From assembly GCA_016712105.1 (NCBI GenBank), contig JADJRU010000046.1:1-11800 (forward strand): a stretch of DNA of 11,800 bases, read 5' to 3'. The translations under genes were made by a program, and so were the position numbers. This document shows, one piece after another, positions 1 to 7,606 of this stretch (within the stretch, counting starts at the first letter, position 1; each line of letters starts with the position of its first letter). The notes below the pieces were generated by a model, which made no database searches, was not told the origin of the DNA, and worked only from the letters and a program-made list of their open reading frames with translations. This DNA is from Ahniella sp. (GTDB lineage: Bacteria > Pseudomonadota > Gammaproteobacteria > Xanthomonadales > Ahniellaceae).

Positions 1-32
1 TGCGTTAAAGGTCGGTATCCGGTCGCCCGACT

Positions 33-71
33 GTCGCGTTTGCAAATTCAGGCGCGTTTTGCAAGCGCGAC
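33..71. repeat. Inverted repeat beyond the arsC stop
   Basis: Arms 33-46 and 58-71 form a 14-bp stem around an 11-base loop, with one imperfect pair (T39/G65). It starts 22 bases past the arsC stop on the minus strand. No T-run follows on either strand, so it is not a classic intrinsic terminator. It could be a transcript-end stem or a binding palindrome. The repeat is seen directly; its role is inferred. Confidence 0.5.
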
Positions 72-92
72 GACCCCGCGCCTGATCCGGCC

Positions 93-437
93 CTACAGGA
101 TTTCATGGACCTTTTCCTGTGGCCGGCACAGCCGCACGCCCTTGTCCGTTTCGACGAGCGGCCGCTCGATCAGGGCCGGTTCGGCTGCCATCGCGGCAAG
201 CACCGCTTCGGCCCCGGCCTGTGGCAGGCCGCGCCCTTCCGCATCGGTTCCGCGCAGGCGCAGGCCCTGTTGTGGGGTCAGGCCGGCAGACTTGTACAGT
301 TGGCCAAGCTTTTCCGCGCTTGGCGGGGACTTCAGGTACTCGACGACTGTCACTTCGACACCGGGCGTTTCTTCGAGGATTGCCAGCGTCTTGCGCGAGG
401 TTCCACAAGCGGGATTGTGCCAGATGGTGGCTTTCAT
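93..437 (-). CDS. arsC: Arsenate reductase, glutaredoxin-dependent (ArsC family)
   Basis: A 114-residue protein, the usual length of the thioredoxin-fold ArsC family, which reduces arsenate to arsenite using glutathione and glutaredoxin in the cytoplasm. The N-terminus carries HNPACGTSRKTL with the expected catalytic Cys11. Arginines matching the family's arsenate-binding residues appear near residue 62 (LRLRGT), at 92 (IERPLVET) and at 105 (RLCRPQE). The ATG at 437 is preceded by AGGAG (449-445) seven bases upstream. That ATG overlaps the stop of the upstream [2Fe-2S] gene as ATGA, so the two are likely translationally coupled. No arsR, arsB or acr3 gene is visible, so a role in arsenic resistance is not proven. 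Some ArsC/YffB-like relatives have other or unknown substrates. The ORF is intact. Confidence 0.88.
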   Translation of the reverse strand: MKATIWHNPACGTSRKTLAILEETPGVEVTVVEYLKSPPSAEKLGQLYKSAGLTPQQGLRLRGTDAEGRGLPQAGAEAVLAAMAAEPALIERPLVETDKGVRLCRPQEKVHEIL

Positions 438-976
438 TGCTGCTCTCCTCTCACAGGGGGGGTGGCTGGTACCGGAGCCGGTGGCTGGTGGGCGACATCG
501 GCTGTTCCGGCAGTCGTGGAAACGCGGCGCATGGCTTCACCGGCGCGGCGGATCGCACTGGCCAGTCGCGGATGTACGCCGCACCGACAGATATTGGCGA
601 TTGCCGCGCGGATTTCGACGTCGCTCGGCCCGGCATTGCGCGCCAGCAGGGCAGCCGCGCTGATTGCGATCCCGGGCGTGCAGAACCCGCACTGGATCGC
701 CTGCTCGGCCACCAGCGCTTGCTGCACGGCCTCGAAACCATGATCGCCAAGACCTTCGATGGTGGTGACAGCCCTGCCTTCGACTTCGGCAAGCGACAGC
801 TGGCAGGCAGGTCGCGCCTCGCCATCGACGAGCACCATGCAGGCCCCGCATTCGCCGGATCCGCAGCCGTACTTCGTTCCGGTAAGGTTGGCCGCATCGC
901 GCAATGCCCAAAGCAGGGGCGTCTGCGGGTCCATCCGGAACTCTAGTGGCCGGTCGTTGACGGTCAGGCGCGACAT
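434..976 (-). CDS. [2Fe-2S] subunit of a molybdenum hydroxylase (IorA-like)
   Basis: A 180-residue protein of the xanthine dehydrogenase/isoquinoline 1-oxidoreductase small-subunit family, which passes electrons from a molybdopterin catalytic subunit. The N-terminal plant-ferredoxin-type domain has Cys38, Cys43, Cys46 (CGSGECGAC) and Cys58. The C-terminal helical domain has Cys96, Cys99 (QCGFC) and Cys130, Cys132 (ICRCG). All eight ligands for two [2Fe-2S] clusters are present. The start at 976 (MSRLTVND) fits the family; the frame is open upstream to 1126, but that extension is Arg-rich and unlike the family. Residues 150-180 form a Pro/Ala-rich tail beyond the usual end of about 152. The stop overlaps the arsC start by four bases. 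No molybdopterin-binding large subunit is in the window, so the partner lies before position 1 or elsewhere. The exact substrate is unknown. Confidence 0.88.
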   Translation of the reverse strand: MSRLTVNDRPLEFRMDPQTPLLWALRDAANLTGTKYGCGSGECGACMVLVDGEARPACQLSLAEVEGRAVTTIEGLGDHGFEAVQQALVAEQAIQCGFCTPGIAISAAALLARNAGPSDVEIRAAIANICRCGVHPRLASAIRRAGEAMRRVSTTAGTADVAHQPPAPVPATPPVRGEQQ

Positions 977-3182
977 GCCTTGCGTTGATAGACGCTGCCA
1001 GCAGCCCGCGTCGAGAGCTTGTCGTGTGTGTCTGATCGATTTCTCCCGGATTTTTGGAAGCAACCCGATCCGGCGGTGTGGACCCGCTTCAGGGGAGCAT
1101 GGACGCGCTGGTCGTTTTGCCAGCACGGTTCGGGGGGGGGGAGAGGCCTGGAGTTTCCGGCCATGTCCAAGGCATGCACCAGATCAGCCTCACGCCGCGT
1201 GCTGACCCCGGCTTCAATGCCGTCCGGGTGGGAAGCGACGATGCGGCGCGCAGGCGAGCGCCTTTGTGAATGGCGGAAATGCGGTTGGGTTTGGCTTGGC
1301 TCCACCCGGCGCGTTCGCCGCCTGGCGGGGAGCCCCCGGAGCCGATCAGGGCCACCAGTGGTGTCCATTCTGTTGCCGGACGTTTGCGAAGGGCGCGCGC
1401 CGGAATCCGGTTGCCGGGTCATCGCGAACGCCCCTGCGTCACTGGTTCGGCGTGCAAGCTACATCAAAACGGTGATCCCTGTTGTCCCCTGCGAAGCTGC
1501 GGCAGTCCTTCACTTGCTCGCGAACACGCACCCCGACCGCTGGCTCTGGCGACGTCCGTGCTTTCCATGAGAGAGTGAAGAGGAGATATCAGGTTCGGGT
1601 CATCCAGCCATAGCGCGCAGGCAGACAATGGCGTTGCGGGTGACCAAGCCGGGTGTTCCGGAATCATGTAGTGACCCGATGCAGCACACTCGTCCTTCCC
1701 GGACTGCATCAGCGCGGCGATCTGGCGTGGCCCCGGGGGGAAATTGGGTAGATGGCGGTGACCCTGGTCCTTCTCGCGGTCTCGGGGTTTTCGCATTGCG
1801 TCGGGGAGGAGGCGCGATTTTTGTCCGGTGCCCCTTGGGTTCGCGATCCCGGTGAGGAACACCATGTGCGTCATGTCCGGCATTTCGGCAATGTCCGGGG
1901 ACTTCTTGGGGTGGACCCCGGCAACCTGCGCCGCAGTCGGCGTGAAAAGTTCGACCTGCACCCGCGCCAAGTTCAAAGATGATCGTCGCGTCGACGGCTG
2001 GTCGCGGCGTGGGAGTGGCGGGAACGCGAGTGTTGCGCGCACATTTCACTGCACGGGGCGGCGTTGGGGTTCGCTGCGTAACGCAGGTTTGATTGATCGC
2101 CAGTCATGGCCAGGCTCAACCTGTGCGGACCTTCGCGCGCATCTTTCTTGAGCGTGTTAGGGCAGGTGTCCGCGTCCGGGGGCTGATCGTGGTACCCGGC
2201 GATCTGTAGCGGCTTTCGGTGTTCTCGTTCGGCCAATGCTCCCTGTTCCTGCGTGACATGAGGGAATGATCGTTGATCCAGGGACAGCGTGGCTGATCAC
2301 GCTCGCTCGGGCGCGCCAGCCTGGATTGCGTTCGTGTTTGGGAGGGTGCTGGGTGTTTGATGTGGTCCTTCGTCGCGCCGCATGCAGTCTTTCAGTTGGC
2401 CTGATGGTTGATCGTTGAAGGTGTGATCACTGGGCGCAGGCTTCCCTGTCCCGACGCCCGCGCCGAACTCCCCGACGGCCAGTCGGCGACTTGCACGCAA
2501 GCTCAATATTGCAGGGCCGGTCAGCCCGGCGCGAGAGGGCTATCCTTGGTTCATATATCCAATGGGTGATTGTGGCTTGCAGGACTTTCACGGCCAGCTG
2601 GCCCACCATTGATCGCCTCGTTCGCTGCAACCTTTATGCGCGTGGCGGCGTCGGCCTCCGTATGGCGCACCTAATCCCCATCTGCGCCTTGGTTGATCTG
2701 CGCAGCAAAGACCAGTCGCCTCTCAGGCATCGACATGTCTCGAGTTCCGGATCGCCACTCGAACACTTTCGAGCAGTCGATGCTGGCGGCAGGGTCAGTC
2801 AATTCCGGCGGCGGCTCACCGGGAGGGGCGAGTATGGCACCTCTGGCTGCGTGATCAGGGAAGGTTCGGAATGGGGCGGCAATCTGAAGCGGTGGTTCGC
2901 CATCGTCCAGGTTGGCTCCGCAGTTCGGGATTGGTGGTTGTCGCTGTCTGACCTTCGCAACTCTTGGTTGGTTTGATCGGTCAGGGGCCAGTCGGGCGCA
3001 CACGGATCACAACGCCGCCATTCTGGTGCGGTCGGCCCGCTTGGTTGTCTTTGGGGGCAGGCTTCAATGGACCCAACCTGGTCTGACATTGGCATGCGCC
3101 GTGACCGCTGTGGCCACCTGGGACAGCCGCTCGTTACTGGTTGTCCTTTTCGGCTTCACCAGTGCCAGCATGGTTGGGGAAC
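977..3182. other. 2.2-kb stretch without a supportable gene
   Basis: Open frames of 70-190 codons occur here on both strands and overlap each other, as expected for GC-rich DNA. None has a recognisable family motif combined with a good ribosome binding site. The best candidate for residual coding lies on the minus strand, about 1980-1620: third codon positions look GC-rich and the peptide reads without stops, but I recognise no family. I see no tRNA, rRNA or CRISPR repeats. A G-run of ten bases lies at 1132-1141. Because the rest of the window contains many one-base indels, a frame-broken gene could be hidden here. Otherwise this is a decayed or intergenic spacer. Confidence 0.5.
1132..1141. 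repeat. Poly-G tract (G10)
   Basis: Ten consecutive G on the plus strand, about 155 bases upstream of the [2Fe-2S] gene start. Tracts of this length slip during replication and are also error-prone in sequencing. It lies in no supported gene. Confidence 0.9.
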
Positions 3183-3213
3183 AAAAAAAGGGGGGCTCCC
3201 GAAGGGGCCCCCC
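3183..3213 (-). terminator. Intrinsic terminator of the S-layer-like gene
   Basis: Read on the minus strand from 3213: a G6 then CCCC arm, a TTCG loop, a GGAG then C6 arm, and seven T (3189-3183). The stem is about 10 bp with one C/A mismatch, capped by a C(UUCG)G-type tetraloop. It begins 29 bases past the TGA at 3245-3243, which supports that stop as the true end of the gene despite its internal frameshifts. Confidence 0.93.
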
Positions 3214-3242
3214 AATTCGTACCGATGGCGTATGCCTGAAGA

Positions 3243-6200
3243 TCAGGCGATAGTGAAGGTGGTGACCACCGTCTCAGCCGTCAGCGGCGTGAAGTTGGTG
3301 ATGGTCATCTGATCCCAGTCACCCACAGCAGCCTTGGCCGGATCGTCATAGGTCGCCAGTTCCACGTCACCCAGCTTGGTCGCGAAGGCATCGCGAGCAG
3401 CCGTACCGTTGGTGATCAGGTAGAAGTGGCCCACGTTGTCATGGTCGACAGTGATGACGACGCTGTACTTCGTGGCCGGGTTGGAACCGCCAGTGGCAGT
3501 GGTGTCGGCCGCGTTGGCAAGTGCGTTGATGCGCGCTTCTTCCGTGGTCGGGCACCGGCACCGAAATCAGCAGCCGACAGGGTGTCGGTGATGATGATCG
3601 ATCCGCCGTTGAGGGTGGCGTAGGCAACGTGGGTCGGCTCTCCAGGTGGCTCCGTCTTCTTCCGCGCCGTTACCCGGCTGGAAGTTGAAGAAGTTGGCAG
3701 CGACCGGAGCACCCATGACCGTGGTGAGGTCGAAGATGTCCGCACCATTGACCGGGGGCAGGCCCTGGATGGTCGTGGCTTCCACATCGGTAAGGCCGAA
3801 GGGATGCCGTTGGCGTCGGTGAACGTGGTGATGTTCACCTGGACGTCGTTCGACAGGATGACCGAACCCTGGACCTGGGCATAATCCGTATCACCCGGAT
3901 AGGTGATCGTGATCGTGTCCGCATCCGTCAGCACCGCGACGTTCGAACCGAAGAACGCATCGATCAGCGGTTCGAGTGCCGTGGCGATCTGCGCCGGGGT
4001 GGTAAGGCCGGTGGTGCCACCGACGGCCAGAGATACCGCACCCAGACCCGGGAAGGTCAGGACCACGGTTGCAGCCGCAGTCTGCGCGGTGCCACCAATG
4101 TCGATGTGCTGGACTTCGCTGACCGGGGTCGGCGTTTCAACCGCAGTGGCCTGGGCGTAATTGACGCCCGGGTCATTGTAGTTGAGCGTCAGCACGCCGT
4201 TGGCATCGGCCGTGGCAGTCACGTCGTTGCTGAGATCGGCATTGATAAGGGCAGCAAACGCGGCCGCGACTTCAGCAGCCGTGGTCGGGTTGGCGCCACC
4301 AGCAACGCTGTCAACGGTGATCGTGTAGGTGCGGAGACCGCTCGGCAGGGTAACCGTGGCAGTACCGGTCTGGTCCGTCCGGAGTACCCGGACGCTGATT
4401 GACCTGACCGTTGAAGTCGATCGTCTGGACTTCCGAGACGCCACCGACGCCGACAGCAGCGGTGAAGTTCAGGATCGTGTCGAACCCGAACGGCGCGTTG
4501 ATGTCCACGGTTTCGACACTGCCGGTCGGCTGACGACCGAACTCTTCCTGCTCGCCATGGGTGGAGAGCACGATGATGTCGTTGCCGGTGCCGCCTTCGA
4601 CGACGTTGTTGTTGGTCTGGACGGAATCTTCGCCAGTCAGATCACCATAGCCGGAGAGGATGCCGAAGTCCGAGTCCCAACGGTCGTCGTCGCCGGTATC
4701 CTGCGGCGTACCATCAGCGTTCCAGCCGAGAGTGTTGAGTTCTGCGGCCGTGATCAGGTGGCCGGTCTGGCCAGGCTGAAGCGGCTGGACGTTGTACAGG
4801 TGCAGGACCAGGTCGGATCTGACGTGTTCCCATCGACCAGCGACTGGACGATGAGCGTGCCGCTCGGGCCGTCCTTGGCGATCAGCAGGTGGCTCATGAT
4901 CGGATCGTTGTTGATCGCGTCCTGATGGCCTGGTTGATCGTGAGGTCGGTGATGGTCACGCCGGCGCCGCTGGCAGTCGATCCGCCAACAATGACCGGAA
5001 CGCGCACTTCGATGTCCTGGAAAGTGACCAGAAGACCGAGGTTGGCAATGCCGGTAACCGAAACGCGCGTCTGCGACTGCAGATGCTCAACGTCCCAGGT
5101 GTTGTCGTCCATCGAGTTGAACACCCAGGTTGCCTTGTGGCCACCATCTTCGAAACCGGCAGTCAGGCCGTTCATGTTGATGCTGTTGCCGAAGCCACCG
5201 CCCGAGTTATCGGTGTAGATGACGTCGTCGCCCGAACCGAGAACGGCATGGACAACGCTCGAGCCCCAGAGTTCGACAACGTCGTTGTTCGCACCGGCTG
5301 CCGACATTGATCTGCATGTCGGCATAACGGTCGTTGGTGCGCGCGATGCCACCAACATAGCGGAACGCGTTGATCGCGATGTTGGTGTACCAGTTGCCGA
5401 CCGGAGCGCTGCCGCCCTGGAACCAGCCGCTGTTGCTGTCGGTACCGTCACCGAACTGGAGCTGGACGACGTCATCACCAGCGTTGGTGTCGATGTCGAG
5501 CTCGAAGTCCTCGCGGGTCGTCGCACCGTCGAATGCCGCATTGACCTTCGAGATGTTCAGATTGACGAGGTTGTTGCGCCCGAACCGAAGGTCCATTCAC
5601 CCTGGGCATTGTCGGCGCGCGGGTTGGCCTGGGCATCGACGATGTTCAGGTACTTCGCGACGACTTCGTCCGAAGTGGCCATAGACGGCGCTGTTGGCGG
5701 TGAAGGCGCTGGCATCGAATACCATCACGTCCTTGATCGCGTTGTTGCGGACGTCGGTAAGGTCGGCCGAGTTCGGATCGCGACCGCGCTTCGCCACGGT
5801 TGTTGGTGTCGATCGCACCGTTGACGTTGCTGGCATAGCGGGTGTTGCTGTTGCCGACGATGAGATCAGCGGTCGAACCCGGGTTGTCCAGAACAATGAC
5901 GCGCAGCGCGTTGTGGCGGACCGGATGCCGGCCAGGCTGCTGTCCTCGATGGCAGTACCTTCAACGGTGATGTTGAACTGCTCGACGCCAGGATTGGCGA
6001 CCGCGCCGTTCTTCCATGTTGTTGACGATGCTGTCTTCGTAATGCTCGTCATCGGTCTGCATGCCGCCGATGGTCAGGTAACCACCGCCAGCATGCACGA
6101 CGCCATCCGTGACATCGCCGAGATCGCCACCATTGCCGACCTTGTCGAGCTCGACGTCAACTTCGATCAGGCGATCTTCAGTGCCCGGAGGAGCATTGTA

Positions 6201-7556
6201 GGTCTGCAGGTGGAAGTCGAGGTCCGAAGGCACGCCGTTAGCGGCAATGAACTGAACGGCAGTCAGGGGGTTCCGGGCCGCTGTTGGTCAGCAGGATTTC
6301 GGTACCCTGGGCGCCGCCCGATCGCCATCCGTATCGTTCGCGACGAAGACCGGACCGAACGCGGCGGTGACCTTGCCGGCGGTAACCGGGTTGGCGGCCA
6401 GCGCGGCCTGGAAGGCAGCGAGGAGCTGCGCGTAGGTATCAGCCGTTTCCGGGATGGCGATCGACACCTGCGTATCGCCCACCTTGAAGATAAACGAAGT
6501 GTACGGGTTGTCGCGAAGCGGAAGGGTCGGAGCTTCGAGGATCGCGGCGTCGAGATCCATCATCTGCACGTGCAGCTGCGCACCCGAAGTGACGCTGTCG
6601 TCCGGACGGAGGTAGTCGTTGTCGAACAGGACCGTCAGGTTGGCGGCATCGTTGACCGGCGTGGAGGCGCCAGTGCGCTCCATGCGGACGGTCATCACAC
6701 CGGTGCGGCGGGCAGTCGATCCGTCGCCGATGGCAGCGCCGCTCGCGAGGGTGTTGACGTTGTAGTACGTCATCGAGGTGTCGGAGAACACCGAACCCAG
6801 ATCGGTCACGCCAGTCATGCGACGGGCATTGACTTCGACGCCCAGCGCGATGCCGGTGCGGTCTTCGTCGTCGCCGTCATAGGCCTGGTCAGCCGTGACG
6901 TAGATCACTTCGACGCCGCTGGTGATCGGCGCGATTGCCGAACCCGGGCCGCCGTTGAGCGGCGAAGCGTCCTGGAGGTGCGCTTCGAGCGTGTCTTCGC
7001 CATTGCCGCCGGTCAGGCGATCGCCAGTGCCGAGGGCGTTGGTCTGCTCGCCCAGCGGGTTCTGGATGAGATCAGCCACGAACGTATCAGCGAAGGCGGT
7101 GCCGACGAGAACATCCTGCGCAACGCCCAGGAAGAATTCGCTGCCGGTGCTGCCACCGCCACCGCCACCGCCACCAGCGGTGATGGTGCTGGCAGTGCTG
7201 CTGACGGCCTGCGAGCCGAGGAGGATCTCGGTGCCGGCGCTGTTGAAAGCCAGGACGCGACCAGCATCGACGTCCTGAACTTGATCGTCACGCCCGTGCC
7301 ACCGGGATGATCAGGTTGGCCCGGCGGCGTTGGTGATGACGATCTGGTTCGGACCGGTCTGGCGGATGCTGTAGTTGGCAGCGTTGCCAGCGATGTCGAT
7401 GATGTCGTTGCCGCGCGTGAACGAACCATCGAACGTGCCGCGGCCATTGGCCGAGACATTGATGGTTTCGGCAGCGTTGGTACCTATGACACCGACAACG
7501 GCACTGTTGCCGATGTCACCAGCGCCATCGCCGGCTTGAAGAATAAGACGCGCCAT
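3243..7556 (-). CDS. S-layer/RTX-like T1SS-exported surface protein, frameshifted
   Basis: One gene of about 1,440 residues, readable only by switching frames. ATG at 7556 has AGGAG seven bases upstream (7568-7564); TGA at 3245-3243 is followed by a terminator. The N-terminal 85 residues hold a beta-rich module (AETINVSANG, RGNDIIDIAGN, NQIVITNAAG). A run of eight glycines follows, then a sparse RTX-like stretch (GTGDRLTGGNGEDTLE). Later motifs include NAGDDVVQLQFGDG, LGSGDDVIYTDNSGGG and EGGTGNDIIVLS, plus a repeated domain near 4439-3850. I see no cysteine in the correctly framed parts, as is usual for S-layer and RTX exoproteins. The C-terminus (ETVVTTFTIA) is hydrophobic and could be the T1SS signal. 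Apparent indels lie near 7318, 7302, 7277, 6325, 6268, 6010, 5930, 5790, 5685, 5590, 5300, 4905, about 4820, 4395, 3808, 3640 and 3560. Each break rejoins a sensible frame, which suggests sequence errors. A true pseudogene cannot be excluded. Confidence 0.8.
3850..4439 (-). repeat. Two tandem copies of a ~95-105-residue domain in the S-layer-like protein
   Basis: Copy 1 begins near 4439 (VSEVQTIDFNGQV) and copy 2 near 4123 (VSEVQHIDIGGTA). Both then run through a beta strand (GTATVTLP / AATVVLTFP) and a helix (TTAAEVAAAFAALINA / TTPAQIATALEPLIDAF). They end in a matching strand pair (ATADANGVLTLNYNDPGVNYAQ / LTDADTITITYPGDTDYAQ). A more divergent relative lies near 6494-6325 (DTYAQLLAAFQAALAANP). 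The repeat is seen at protein level; I do not recognise a named family. Confidence 0.75.
7152..7175. repeat. Four GCCACC hexamers encoding a glycine run
   Basis: Four perfect tandem GCCACC units on the plus strand encode eight consecutive glycines on the minus strand in the S-layer-like protein (between ITA and STGSEFF). This looks like a flexible linker between the N-terminal module and the main body. Such short tandem hexamers can change in copy number without breaking the frame. Confidence 0.9.
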
Positions 7557-7582
7557 TTGTTTGCTCCTGATGAATTCGAGAA

Positions 7583-7603
7583 GGCGAAAAGGTGTACTTC
7601 GCC
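7583..7603 (-). promoter_or_regulatory. Intercistronic stem-loop
   Basis: GGCGAA at 7603-7598 pairs with TTCGCC at 7588-7583 on the minus strand around a nine-base loop. It starts four bases past the TAA of the adhesin-like gene and lies within the 50-base gap before the S-layer-like gene. Without a long T-run it is at most a weak terminator; an mRNA-processing or 3'-end-protecting element is also possible. Confidence 0.4.
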
Positions 7604-7606
7604 GGT

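Noticed and set aside
1464..2042. A 192-codon minus-strand open frame in the gene-poor region
   Set aside because: Third positions look somewhat coding-like, but there is no recognisable motif or clear RBS, and other frames overlap it. Mentioned only as a possible relic.
2286..2303. Small hairpin AGCGTG/CACGCT
   Set aside because: A six-pair stem with no T-run and no adjoining gene end; expected by chance in GC-rich DNA.
2183..2430. Apparent enrichment of GATC sites (about seven in 250 bases), suggestive of an origin or methylation switch
   Set aside because: GATC is also frequent in the coding parts of this window, and no DnaA-box array or AT-rich unwinding element accompanies it.
5694..7310. 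A 538-codon open frame on the plus strand opposite the S-layer-like gene
   Set aside because: Its product is Arg/Val/Asp-rich with no family motif, and it is the antisense image of a GC-rich coding strand. The minus strand has the RBS, terminator and recognisable repeats.
3243..7556. Programmed ribosomal frameshifting as the cause of the frame switches
   Set aside because: There are too many switches, in both directions, without consistent slippery heptamers or downstream structures. Random indels explain them better.
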